Part shown: piece by piece, positions 21,209 through 28,652 of the stretch | How the letters are laid out: the number at the start of each line of letters is the position of its first letter | Numbering within the stretch: position 1 is the first letter of the stretch | Source of the DNA: Ventricola sp036297385 | GTDB taxonomy: Bacteria > Bacillota > Clostridia > Christensenellales > Aristaeellaceae | Reading direction: 5' to 3' | Assembly: GCA_036297385.1 (NCBI GenBank) | Contig: JAXJLD010000176.1 | Location: forward strand, 1-28,713 | DNA: 28,713 nt | Program-made: the position numbers and the translations under genes | The notes under the pieces: generated by a model | What the model was told of the DNA's origin: nothing | What the model saw: only the letters and a program-made list of their open reading frames with translations | Databases searched by the model: none

Positions 21209-22321
21209 ATGTACAGGACGAATTATTGCGAGGTCGATCTGGATGCGATCCGCAGCAATGTGGGCGTGATGTGCGCCCGTCTTGCGCTGGGCGTGCGCTT
21301 TCTGGCAGTGGTGAAGGCGGACGGCTATGGTCACGGTGCGGTACAGGTGGCGCACGCGGCGATACAGGCCGGCGCGTCCATGCTGGCTGTGGCGATTCCC
21401 GAGGAGGGCGAAGCGCTGCGGCGTGCAGGCATCGAGGTGCCGATTCTCGTGCTGGGCGGCATGGAGGAGGCGGCGGCTGAAGCGGTGGTGGCTTGCGATC
21501 TGACGCAGACCGTGTTTGATGCGGCGGCTGTCCGGACGCTGGAGGCGGCGGGTGCGCGGCTGGGGCGCACGGCGCAGGTGCATATGAAGCTGGATACGGG
21601 CATGAATCGCATCGGCGTGCGCACCGAGCAGGAGGCGCGTGCGCTGACGGCGCTGATCGACAGCATGGCCCATGTTTCGCTGACGGGATGCCTGACGCAT
21701 ATGGCGACGGCGGATGAGGACGAGCGGGAGGACACGCTGCGCCAGCTCGCACGCTTTGACGTGCTGAGCGCGGCGGTGGCCTCTGTGCATCCGGGGCCGA
21801 TCATCCGCCATGCGGCGAATACCGCGTCGATCTTCCGCTATCCGCAGGCGCAGTACGATATGGTGCGCGGCGGTATTGCGCTCTACGGTTATCCGCCCGT
21901 GGCAGAGGCGCAGGGGCTTCGCCCGGCTATGCGCTGGGTGACGCGAGCGGTGATGGTCAAGGAGATTGAGCCCGGCGAGCGGGTGGGCTACGGCGGGCGG
22001 TTTGAGGCGCAGCGGGTGACGCGGGTGATGACCGTGCCGGTGGGCTACGCGGATGGCTATCGCCGTGCGCTGTCAGGCCGGGGCTGTGTGCTGGTGCGCG
22101 GGCGGCGTGCGCCGATCATTGGGCGCGTGTGCATGGATCAGGTCATGGTGGATGTGACGGAGATTCCGGATGTGCAGGCAGGCGATGAGGTGGTGCTGCT
22201 GGGCGCACAGGGAGAGGCGTGCATCGATGCGCAGGAGATGGCTGAATGGATGGATACGATCAGCTATGAGGTGCTGTGTGCGCCGTCCGCGCGTGTGCCG
22301 CGCGTCTATCGCCATGTGTGA
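21209..22321 (+). CDS. alr: Alanine racemase
   Basis: A 370-residue PLP-dependent enzyme that makes D-alanine for peptidoglycan. The PLP lysine is K36 in AVVKADGYGHG, the substrate-binding HMKLDTGMNRIG is at 125-136, and the second catalytic base Y261 is in ERVGYGG. The C-terminal beta domain carries the conserved GRVCMDQVMVDVT. Length and motif order are normal. Start 21209 has GGGGGAGAGGG-type purines upstream. It is the first gene of an operon: the 5-formyltetrahydrofolate cyclo-ligase gene overlaps its last 8 bases. Confidence 0.97.
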   Translation: MYRTNYCEVDLDAIRSNVGVMCARLALGVRFLAVVKADGYGHGAVQVAHAAIQAGASMLAVAIPEEGEALRRAGIEVPILVLGGMEEAAAEAVVACDLTQTVFDAAAVRTLEAAGARLGRTAQVHMKLDTGMNRIGVRTEQEARALTALIDSMAHVSLTGCLTHMATADEDEREDTLRQLARFDVLSAAVASVHPGPIIRHAANTASIFRYPQAQYDMVRGGIALYGYPPVAEAQGLRPAMRWVTRAVMVKEIEPGERVGYGGRFEAQRVTRVMTVPVGYADGYRRALSGRGCVLVRGRRAPIIGRVCMDQVMVDVTEIPDVQAGDEVVLLGAQGEACIDAQEMAEWMDTISYEVLCAPSARVPRVYRHV

Positions 22322-22883
22322 GAAGGAAGCGCTGCGGCGCGAGATGCGCGAACGGCGCAGAGCGCTTTCGGTAGAGGAGCAGCGGTGCGCCTCGGAGGCG
22401 GTATGCGCACACATCATCGCCAGCCCGGCCTATGTGCAGGCGCACAGTGTGATGGCGTATGCGGCCTGCCGGGGTGAGATTGACCTTTCGCCGCTGATGG
22501 AGGATGCGCTTTCGCGGGGCAAGACGCTGCTTCTGCCCCGATGTGAGGCGGCAGGCGAAATGACGGCGCGGCAGGTATCGGCGCTTTCGCAGCTTCGGCC
22601 CGGCGCATATGGCGTGCAGGAGCCGGATGAAACAGCGGCGATTTGGCTGCCGGAGGCCATTGACCTGGTGCTGGTTCCGGGCGTGGCGTTTGACTTGTCC
22701 GGCGGCAGGCTGGGGCAGGGCGGCGGCTATTACGATCGATTTTTGGCGCGGACGGCCGCACTGTGCGTGGGTGTGTGCCACAGCTTTGCGCTGCTGGCGG
22801 GTGTGCCGGTGCAGGCGCACGACCGGCGCGTTCACCGCGTCGTCACGCCGGACGGAATGAGAGTACAGGAGGAAACGACATGA
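22314..22883 (+). CDS. 5-formyltetrahydrofolate cyclo-ligase
   Basis: A 189-residue enzyme that converts 5-formyl-THF to 5,10-methenyl-THF with ATP, returning stored folate to the one-carbon pool. Motifs: the basic N-terminal KEALRREMRERRRAL, YAACRGEIDL (about 45-54), LLLPRCE (about 70-76), and the diagnostic LVLVPGVAFDLSGGRLGQGGGYYDRFL (residues about 117-143). Start 22314 (MCEKEA) lies inside the end of alr (8 bp overlap); the frame is open further but inside alr. The next gene overlaps its stop by ATGA. Also known as fthC, ygfA or yqgN in other bacteria. Confidence 0.95.
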   Translation: MCEKEALRREMRERRRALSVEEQRCASEAVCAHIIASPAYVQAHSVMAYAACRGEIDLSPLMEDALSRGKTLLLPRCEAAGEMTARQVSALSQLRPGAYGVQEPDETAAIWLPEAIDLVLVPGVAFDLSGGRLGQGGGYYDRFLARTAALCVGVCHSFALLAGVPVQAHDRRVHRVVTPDGMRVQEETT

Positions 22884-23707
22884 ACAAGAAGAAGAGAAAG
22901 CCGCTGCGCAGGGCAGAACGCTGGGGCAGCGAGGTACCTGCCGTGGCGGGCAGACTGGCTGCGCTGCTGCTGGCGACCGTGGTGCTGGGGCTGGTGCTCA
23001 GCGCACTTCAGGGCATCGGGGTGCTGTGGCTGCGCATAACGATTTCCGCGCTGATTGTCGCAGGTCTGCTGGCGCTGTACATGAACGAGGGGCTGGCGAA
23101 GGGCACGCGCGATGCGGCGGCCAGCCGCAGCTATGTCCATTTGCAGGAGGAGGGCGCGGCGCTGGAAAAGAAGGATGATGCGGCGTGCTATCATCCGCTC
23201 AAGGCGCTGTGCGGTGCGCTGATTGTGTTTGTTGTACCGTTTGCGCTGGCGGTGATCGTGGCGCTGTCGGCCAAGCCCTACACCTATGCCCTGCAGGATC
23301 TGCCGGGCTGGCTGACGGAGAGCTTCGCGGACCGGGCGGATGTGCTTGCGCCGCTGGGCGCATATGCGGTGGAGGCGCCCGGCATGAAAGCCATGGACTG
23401 GATGCGTATGCTGGTGCGTCTCCCGGAGATGCTGTTCATCCATTTCTTCAGCGATCCCATGCACATGAGTGTCTTGATTGACCGCCTTTCCCCGGTATTT
23501 ATCCTCAGCTATCCGTTGACGTATGTCGCGGGGTACCTTCTGGGCCCGCGCACCAATCGCAAGCATGAAAAGGAGAACCGGCGTGCCAAGAAGGTGGCGG
23601 TACGCAAGGCGAGCCGGAGCAATCTGGCGCAGGAGCTGACCGGCGCACAGGGACAGGTGCATTATGGCCACCAGAAAGAGGAACATAAGAAGAAAGAGCT
23701 GATTTGA
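22880..23707 (+). CDS. Four-helix membrane protein of unknown function
   Basis: A 275-residue protein I do not recognise. A basic N-terminus (KKKRKPLRRAERW) precedes hydrophobic segments at about 22-43, 48-67, 107-130 and 203-222. An external or internal loop of about 70 residues lies between the third and fourth segments, and the C-terminal 50 residues are strongly basic (TNRKHEKENRRAKKVAVRKASRS), probably cytoplasmic. Its ATG overlaps the cyclo-ligase stop (ATGA at 22880-22883), with AGGAGG upstream, so it is the third gene of the alr operon. A hairpin and the rsmD promoter follow. Confidence 0.75.
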   Translation: MNKKKRKPLRRAERWGSEVPAVAGRLAALLLATVVLGLVLSALQGIGVLWLRITISALIVAGLLALYMNEGLAKGTRDAAASRSYVHLQEEGAALEKKDDAACYHPLKALCGALIVFVVPFALAVIVALSAKPYTYALQDLPGWLTESFADRADVLAPLGAYAVEAPGMKAMDWMRMLVRLPEMLFIHFFSDPMHMSVLIDRLSPVFILSYPLTYVAGYLLGPRTNRKHEKENRRAKKVAVRKASRSNLAQELTGAQGQVHYGHQKEEHKKKELI

Positions 23708-23716
23708 TCAGCGGGG

Positions 23717-23738
23717 AGCAGGGTTGATTTGCCCTGCT
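23717..23738 (+). terminator. Hairpin ending the alr operon
   Basis: AGCAGGG (23717-23723) pairs with CCCTGCT (23732-23738) over an 8 nt loop, followed by TTCTCTGTT. The -35 box of the next promoter lies in the loop. Confidence 0.55.
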
Positions 23739-23752
23739 TTCTCTGTTATAAT
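23724..23752 (+). promoter_or_regulatory. Promoter of the rsmD-coaD operon
   Basis: TTGATT (23724-23729), exactly 17 bp, consensus TATAAT (23747-23752), 52 bp before the rsmD start. It is embedded in the preceding terminator hairpin. Confidence 0.85.
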
Positions 23753-23803
23753 GAAAAGACTGAAAAGACATTGAAATTGACATAAAGGAGCAGACTGTCC
23801 ACT

Positions 23804-24376
23804 ATGAGAATCATCGGCGGATCCGCGCGCGGGCGTTCCCTTGCCGCGCCGCCGGGCAGCAAGACCCGGCCGACGCAGGACCATGTGCGCGAATCGCTGT
23901 TCAACATCATCCGCTGGGATCTGCCGGAGGCGCGTGTGCTGGATTTGTTCGCCGGCACGGGTGCGCTGGCGCTGGAGGCAGTGAGCCGCGGCGCGAGCGA
24001 AGCAGTGCTGATTGATGCGGATCGGGACGCCTGTCAGGCGATCCGAAAAAATATGGAAACCTCGCGCCTCGGTGCGCAGTGCCGCCTGCTTTCCATGGAC
24101 TACACGCAGGCGCTGACGTTGCTGGCGCACGAGGGACAGCAGTTTGACGTGGTATTCATCGACCCGCCGTACCGGATGGAGAATACCGGCGAGATGTGCG
24201 CGGCACTCTATGAGCGCGGACTGCTGGCAGAAGGCTTTTTCATCGTGGTGGAGCATCGGCGCGGTATGCCGCCGCTGCTGGATCTGCGGTTTGAAGCCTA
24301 TGATCTGCGCCGCTACGGCGATACGGAAATCACGCTGGTGCGCCGCGCGGCGCACGGCGCGGAGGAGACGACATGA
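23804..24376 (+). CDS. rsmD: 16S rRNA (guanine966-N2)-methyltransferase RsmD
   Basis: A 190-residue Rossmann-fold SAM-dependent methyltransferase that modifies G966 of 16S rRNA. It starts with the family's MRIIGGSARGR and carries TRPTQDHVRESLFNII (21-36), SAM motif I DLFAGTGALALEA (47-59) and the catalytic DPPY (120-123). The length is typical. AAGGAG lies 13 nt upstream, a slightly long spacing. It overlaps coaD by ATGA; rsmD-coaD is a near-universal pair in Bacillota. Confidence 0.96.
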   Translation: MRIIGGSARGRSLAAPPGSKTRPTQDHVRESLFNIIRWDLPEARVLDLFAGTGALALEAVSRGASEAVLIDADRDACQAIRKNMETSRLGAQCRLLSMDYTQALTLLAHEGQQFDVVFIDPPYRMENTGEMCAALYERGLLAEGFFIVVEHRRGMPPLLDLRFEAYDLRRYGDTEITLVRRAAHGAEETT

Positions 24377-24867
24377 TGCGCATGATGTACCCGGGCAGCT
24401 TTGACCCGGTGACGCGCGGCCATCTGGACATCATCACCCGGGCGAGCGCCCTGTGCGACGAGCTGATCGTCGCGGTGATGCACAACCCGGATAAGCGCGG
24501 CGCGCTGACGGTAGAGCAGCGGATTGCGCTGCTTGAAAAGGCGTGCGCACACCTGAAAAACGTGCGTGTGCTCGCCCACAGCGGCCTGACAGTCGATTGT
24601 GCGCGGGAAAACGGCGCGTGCTGTCTGGTGCGCGGCGTGCGCCCGCTGGGCGATTTTGAAACGGAATACGGCATGGCGCAGGTAAACCGGATGCTGGGCG
24701 GCGTGGAAACGATCATGATGCCCACCAGCGAGGCGTGCGCTGCCATCTCATCGAGCATTGTCCGCCAGATCGCTTCGTTCGGCGGAGACATTGACCATCT
24801 GGTGCCTGAGGGGCTGGCGCAGGAGATCTGCGCGGCGCTTGCAGGCGGCAAGGAGGAGGAACGCTAA
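24373..24867 (+). CDS. coaD: Pantetheine-phosphate adenylyltransferase
   Basis: A 164-residue nucleotidyltransferase that joins ATP and 4'-phosphopantetheine to form dephospho-CoA, the penultimate CoA step. Nucleotide-binding GSFDPVTRGH (8-17) contains the T/HxGH signature. RGVRPLGDFETEYGMAQVNR (about 90-109) and the ISSSIVRQIASFGG stretch (near 134) are typical of the family. It overlaps the rsmD stop by ATGA. The next gene starts on the last base of its stop (TAATG), so translation runs on. Confidence 0.96.
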   Translation: MMRMMYPGSFDPVTRGHLDIITRASALCDELIVAVMHNPDKRGALTVEQRIALLEKACAHLKNVRVLAHSGLTVDCARENGACCLVRGVRPLGDFETEYGMAQVNRMLGGVETIMMPTSEACAAISSSIVRQIASFGGDIDHLVPEGLAQEICAALAGGKEEER

Positions 24868-25610
24868 TGGAACGCAACGACCATGGAATCCCGCCGTCGC
24901 TGCTGGGGCAGGAGCGGCAGGAGCGGCCCCTGCGCCGGGAGCAGGCGCAGGCCGGCGCGGAGAGCATCGGCCAGACGCTGCGCGTGATTGAGGAGATCGA
25001 GCGCAGGCTCAGCGATGCATACAGGGTTCCGCTGCGCAAGAATATGTGTGTGGTGGACATGAGCGAGATGGCGGATCTGATCGGTCAGCTTCGCATTGTG
25101 CTGCCCAAGTCTGTGACGCAGGCGCAGTCCGTGCTGACCTCCAGCCAGCGCATCATCGATGAAGCGAAGATGCGCGCGGACAAGACGGCGGACGACGCGG
25201 ATAAGATCTACAACGATACCGTGACCAAGGCGCGACAGCTCAAGGACGAGATTGAAACCGAGGCCGAGAGCTTTGACAAGGAGACGCGCCGCCGCGCACA
25301 GGAGGACGCAAACGCGATTGTCGAGGACGCGAACACCCGCGCCGAGCAGATCGTCTTTGCCGCGCAGCAGCAGGCGCAGAAGCTGGTGGATGAAAACGAA
25401 ATCTCCCGCCGTGCGCAGGCTTACGCCATGGAGACGCGCGAGCGTGCCGAAAAGGACGCGGACAGCATCTACACGCAGGCGTGCGTGCAGGTGGACAAGA
25501 TGCTCTCCGGTGCGGCGGCAGCACTTTCCCGCAGCGCCAGCGATCTGGCGGGGCTTCGGGATAGCCTGCTGGGGCAGGCACGCCAGCCGGGCGGCAGCGA
25601 GCCGATGTAA
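24867..25610 (+). CDS. Coiled-coil protein of the post-coaD 'ATPase' family
   Basis: A 247-residue soluble protein, almost entirely helical. Residues about 31-82 form a conserved head (VIEEIERRLSDAYRVPL, then CVVDMSEMADLIGQLRIVLPKSVTQAQ). Residues about 85-215 form a long Ala/Glu/Arg-rich coiled coil (IIDEAKMRADKTADDADKIYND and similar heptads). I recognise it as the protein usually found just after coaD in Clostridia and mislabelled 'ATPase', by resemblance to ATP synthase subunit b/H stalks; there is no nucleotide-binding motif. The head also recalls DivIVA/SepF-type scaffold proteins, so a role at the membrane or division site is possible but unproven. It starts inside the coaD stop (TAATG). 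Confidence 0.7.
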   Translation: MERNDHGIPPSLLGQERQERPLRREQAQAGAESIGQTLRVIEEIERRLSDAYRVPLRKNMCVVDMSEMADLIGQLRIVLPKSVTQAQSVLTSSQRIIDEAKMRADKTADDADKIYNDTVTKARQLKDEIETEAESFDKETRRRAQEDANAIVEDANTRAEQIVFAAQQQAQKLVDENEISRRAQAYAMETRERAEKDADSIYTQACVQVDKMLSGAAAALSRSASDLAGLRDSLLGQARQPGGSEPM

Positions 25611-25645
25611 ATGAAGCGGCTACGAGGGACAGAAAGGAATCACAG

Positions 25646-26602
25646 ATGAACGAGAACAATACGCTGTACATCGTCGTACCCTGCTACAAGGAGCAGGAGG
25701 TGCTGCCGGAGACGAGCAGACGCCTGAAGGAGAAGGTGCTTGCGCTGCGCGCGCAGGGCAAGATCAGCGACAAGAGCCGCATCATGTTTGTCAACGACGG
25801 CTCCAGCGACGACACTTGGCCGATCATCTGCCGTCTGCATGAGCAGGAGCCGGAACTGTTTTCCGGCGTGAATCTCTCCCGCAACCGCGGACATCAAAAC
25901 GCGCTGCTGGCGGGCCTGATGACGGCTGTCAACTTTGCGGATATGGTGATCTCCATGGACGCCGATTTGCAGGATGATATCAATGCCGTGGACGCGATGG
26001 TGGACCACTACCACGAGGGTTATGAGGTGGTTTACGGCGTGCGCAGCAAGCGCGACACGGACACGTTCTTCAAGCGCTTTACTGCCGAGGGCTTCTACAA
26101 GGTGATGAAGGCGCTGGGCGTGGACATCGTGTTCAACCACGCGGATTACCGCCTGATGAGCCGCCGCGCGGTCGAAGGGCTGGCGCAGTTCAAGGAGGTC
26201 AACCTCTTCCTGCGCGGTATCGTGCCGCAGATCGGCTACAAGTGGACGACGGTGACGTATGAGCGCGCGGAGCGCTTCGCGGGCGAGAGCAAGTATCCGC
26301 TTAAGAAGATGCTTGCCTTTGCGGCGGACGGCATCACGTCCTTCTCCGTAAAGCCGATTCGTCTGGTGCTGAGCATTGGCATTGTGGTGTTCATGGTGAG
26401 CATCGTCATGATGATCTACGCGCTGGTTTCCAAGCTGATGGGGCACACGTCCGCCGGATGGACGAGCCTGATGGGGTCGATCTGGATGATCGGCGGCATT
26501 CAGCTTCTGAGTCTCGGCGTGATTGGCGAGTATGTCGGCAAGATCTACAAGGAATCCAAGCATCGCCCGCGCTATATCATCGAGAGCGTGCTGAACAAGT
26601 AA
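25646..26602 (+). CDS. GtrB-like polyprenyl-phosphate glycosyltransferase
   Basis: A 318-residue family 2 glycosyltransferase with a two-helix membrane anchor. GT-A motifs: VPCYKEQEVLPE (10-21), FVNDGSSDDTW (48-58), LSRNRGHQNALLAGL, and metal-binding DADLQDD (near 109-115). The YRLMSRRAVEGL and RFAGESKYPLKKMLAFAADGI blocks are characteristic of the GtrB/YfdH/ArnC group that loads a sugar onto undecaprenyl phosphate. Two hydrophobic helices (about 237-262 and 272-296) follow. AAGGAA precedes the ATG. It lies 35 nt after the coiled-coil gene and is ended by a strong terminator. A GtrA partner domain exists in the fusion at 13226-14263. Confidence 0.92.
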   Translation: MNENNTLYIVVPCYKEQEVLPETSRRLKEKVLALRAQGKISDKSRIMFVNDGSSDDTWPIICRLHEQEPELFSGVNLSRNRGHQNALLAGLMTAVNFADMVISMDADLQDDINAVDAMVDHYHEGYEVVYGVRSKRDTDTFFKRFTAEGFYKVMKALGVDIVFNHADYRLMSRRAVEGLAQFKEVNLFLRGIVPQIGYKWTTVTYERAERFAGESKYPLKKMLAFAADGITSFSVKPIRLVLSIGIVVFMVSIVMMIYALVSKLMGHTSAGWTSLMGSIWMIGGIQLLSLGVIGEYVGKIYKESKHRPRYIIESVLNK

Positions 26603-26612
26603 AGCTGTTTGC

Positions 26613-26638
26613 GTTCTAAGAACTTTATTGGGCGCGAA
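26613..26638 (+). repeat. Dispersed intergenic repeat, copy B (diverged)
   Basis: Reads GTTCTAAGAACTTTATTGGG then CGCGAAG, aligning with ATTCTAAAAGCTTTATTCAG then CGCGAAG at 28655-28682 (copy C). After GCGCGAAG this copy diverges. Confidence 0.55.
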
Positions 26639-26707
26639 GTGGTCTACGATTGACGTGGGTTCAATTTGAGTAAAAGGTTTTAGATGCAAAACAGCATAAA
26701 GCGACAT

Positions 26708-26731
26708 AAGCAGGCGGACAGCCTGCTTTTT
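26708..26731 (+). terminator. Terminator of the rsmD-coaD-glycosyltransferase operon
   Basis: AAGCAGGC (26708-26715) pairs perfectly with GCCTGCTT (26721-26728), 5 nt loop, followed by a T-run. Weaker pairing continues outward (AGCG with CGCT). Confidence 0.88.
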
Positions 26732-26742
26732 CATCGCTGTGA

Positions 26743-26772
26743 GAGGAGGCCGCGCACGGCGCGGAATAGGGC
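26743..26772 (+). promoter_or_regulatory. Shine-Dalgarno separated from the mazG start by a hairpin
   Basis: The strong site GAGGAGG (26743-26749) lies 23 nt from the ATG, too far for normal use. Between them CCGCGC-ACG-GCGCGG (26750-26764) forms a perfect 6 bp GC stem, leaving 8 nt (AATAGGGC) before the start. Folding would restore normal spacing. An in-frame TAG at 26767 excludes an earlier start. A weak AGGG at 26768-26771 is the alternative but is only 1-2 nt from the ATG. Confidence 0.6.
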
Positions 26773-28158
26773 ATGGACAAGACACACATCATAACGGTGG
26801 CGGCGCTGGGGCCGGACAGCGGCGAGCTGCTCACCATGGGTGCACTGGAGGCGATGAGGTGCGCGGATGCGCTGGTGCTGCGCACGGCGCAGCACGGCGC
26901 GGCACAGCTTCTGGAGCGCGAGGGGGTGCCGTTTCAGACGCTGGATGCGCTGTACGTGCGCTGCGAGGATTTTGACGAGCTGTGCGAAGCGGCGGCGGCG
27001 GCGCTTGTGCGCAAAGCGCAGGCCTGTGAGCGCCTGTGCTATGCGGTCAGCGAACCCGCTTCGGATGCGACGGTGCGCGCGCTGGCCAAGGCGCTGCCGG
27101 AGGGCTTTGCGCTGCGCGTACTGGGCGGTGCGACGCTGGCGGACTGCGCGGCGTGCGCAGTGATTCCCTTTGGCGTGAATACGGAAAACCTGCGCACCAT
27201 CACGGCGCTGTCCGTATTGGAGATGCGCGTGCAGGCGGACAGCCCGCAGGTCATCACGGAGATCGACAACCGCTATCTCGCCTCGGATGTGAAGCTCTGG
27301 CTGGGCGATCTGTTCGACGACGAGACGACGGTATACTTTATGGAGAACGCGGCGCAGCCGGGCGCGGCGGCGCGTCCCATTCCGCTGTGCGAGCTGGACC
27401 GTCAGCCGCATTACGATCATCGCACGGCGGTGCTGGTGCCGCGCGTGAGCGTGTATGCGCGCAGCCGCGCGACGTATGAGGATTTCGTGGAGGTGGTCTC
27501 GCGCCTGCGTGCGCCGGGCGGCTGTCCGTGGGACCGTGCACAGACGCATCACACGCTGCGCACCTACATGATCGAGGAGGCGTGCGAAGCGGCGGAGGCC
27601 ATGGATGGAGACGACGAGATGCAGCTTGCGGATGAGCTGGGCGACGTGCTGCTTCAGGTGGTGCTCAACAGCTGCATCGGTGCGGAGCATCGTGCGTTCA
27701 CGGATCGGGATGTGACGAGCATGGCGGCGCACAAGATGATTACCCGCCACGAGCACGTCTTTGGTCAGGCCAAGGTGGACAGCGCGCAGGCCGTCACCGA
27801 CGTATGGGAAAAGGCGAAGAAGAAGGAGCGCGGCGAGCAGACGGCGCTTGAGCGCGTGCTGGATATCGCACCCTCGCTGCCGGGGCTGATGCGTGCGCAG
27901 AAGGCGGTGCGCCGGGAGGCGCAGGCCAAGGGACAGACGCTTGCGCTGGACGGTGCGCTGAGTGAGGCGCGAAAGGCGCTGGATGCCATGGAGAGCGGGG
28001 CGGGCGAAGCGGCGCTGGGGAACGCGCTGATGAGCCTGTGTGCCGCGGCGCAGGCTGCGGAGCTGGACGCGGAAACCGCCCTGCGCAGTGCTGTTTCCGC
28101 ACAGATTGAGCGCCTGCGCGGCGAGGAAAACGCGGCAAAACCCGAACGAAAAATTTGA
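26773..28158 (+). CDS. mazG: YabN-type protein: tetrapyrrole-methylase-like domain plus MazG
   Basis: A 461-residue two-domain protein. Residues 1-220 resemble the tetrapyrrole methylase domain of Bacillus YabN, but the SAM-binding GxGxGD loop reads ALGPDS (11-16) and the PGHP-type motif reads AVSEPAS (near 93), so methylation is doubtful. Residues 234-345 are a MazG NTP pyrophosphohydrolase: GCPWDRAQTHHTL, the metal-binding E268-E269-x2-E272, and E288-x2-D291 (DELGDVLLQV). MazG removes aberrant nucleotides and can lower ppGpp. The 110-residue tail continues the usual MazG C-terminal part. The start is fixed by an in-frame stop two codons upstream. HU follows, as in many Clostridia. Confidence 0.93.
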   Translation: MDKTHIITVAALGPDSGELLTMGALEAMRCADALVLRTAQHGAAQLLEREGVPFQTLDALYVRCEDFDELCEAAAAALVRKAQACERLCYAVSEPASDATVRALAKALPEGFALRVLGGATLADCAACAVIPFGVNTENLRTITALSVLEMRVQADSPQVITEIDNRYLASDVKLWLGDLFDDETTVYFMENAAQPGAAARPIPLCELDRQPHYDHRTAVLVPRVSVYARSRATYEDFVEVVSRLRAPGGCPWDRAQTHHTLRTYMIEEACEAAEAMDGDDEMQLADELGDVLLQVVLNSCIGAEHRAFTDRDVTSMAAHKMITRHEHVFGQAKVDSAQAVTDVWEKAKKKERGEQTALERVLDIAPSLPGLMRAQKAVRREAQAKGQTLALDGALSEARKALDAMESGAGEAALGNALMSLCAAAQAAELDAETALRSAVSAQIERLRGEENAAKPERKI

Positions 28159-28177
28159 AGAAAAGACATATTCCCTC

Positions 28178-28206
28178 TTGCATAGATGCAGAAAAGTATG
28201 TAAAAT
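28178..28206 (+). promoter_or_regulatory. Promoter of the HU gene
   Basis: TTGCAT (28178-28183), 17 bp spacer, TAAAAT (28201-28206). It gives a leader of about 70 nt containing a C4/G-run element (28230-28244) before AAGGAGG at 28263-28269. Confidence 0.75.
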
Positions 28207-28281
28207 ATGGGGTAGCTGTCTTTCGTCCGCCCCATCAGGGGGGGAACGGAGCGACCGTGTTTAAGGAGGAAATATCGTACC

Positions 28282-28557
28282 ATGAATAAGAATGAACTGA
28301 GCGCGGCGATCGCCGCGAAGGCTGGTCTGACCCGCAAGGACGCTGAAGCCGCTGTTTGCGCCATGAGCGACATCATCGCCGAGAGCCTGAAGAACGGCGA
28401 GAAGGTTCAGATCGTGGGCTTTGGCGCGTTTGAGGTGAAGGAGCGCCCGGCGCGCAAGGCGCGCAATCCCAAGACTGGCGAGGAGATTCAGATCGGCGCA
28501 CGCCGTTCTCCGATGTTCAAGCCGGGCAAGGCGCTGAAGGAAGCCGTTGAGGGCTAA
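28282..28557 (+). CDS. hup: HU family DNA-binding protein
   Basis: A 91-residue histone-like protein that binds and bends DNA as a dimer. It has the family start MNKNELSAAIAAKAGLTRKDAE, the core GEKVQIVGFGAFEVKERPAR (residues about 39-58) and the DNA-binding arm ARKARNPKTGEEIQI (57-71), ending KPGKALKEAVEG. Length and sequence are those of a normal HU. It has its own promoter and terminator. The ribosome binding site GGAGG is 12 nt from the ATG, slightly long. Downstream of mazG, this order is usual in Clostridia, where an S4 RNA-binding protein gene often comes next. Confidence 0.97.
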   Translation: MNKNELSAAIAAKAGLTRKDAEAAVCAMSDIIAESLKNGEKVQIVGFGAFEVKERPARKARNPKTGEEIQIGARRSPMFKPGKALKEAVEG

Positions 28558-28582
28558 GCCAAAAGCTAAAGCAGAAGAAAAG

Positions 28583-28609
28583 TCCCGGGAGCGATCCCGG
28601 GATTCTTTT
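28583..28609 (+). terminator. Terminator of the HU gene
   Basis: TCCCGGGA (28583-28590) pairs with TCCCGGGA (28595-28602), 4 nt loop, extended by AG/TT, then CTTTTTC. Confidence 0.9.
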
Positions 28610-28652
28610 TCTTTCGGAGCAAATGGCGCGGAAAGCTGTGCCTGATACTGTT

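Noticed and set aside
18293..21811. An open frame of 1172 codons on the minus strand
   Set aside because: It runs antisense through the M1-like gene and alr and shares the strand with the YkvI gene in another frame. It is rich in Arg, His and Ala with no family pattern, as expected for antisense frames in GC-rich DNA.
28213..28281. Autoregulatory structure in the HU leader
   Set aside because: Only a short CCCC/GGGG pairing is visible; not enough for a defined element.
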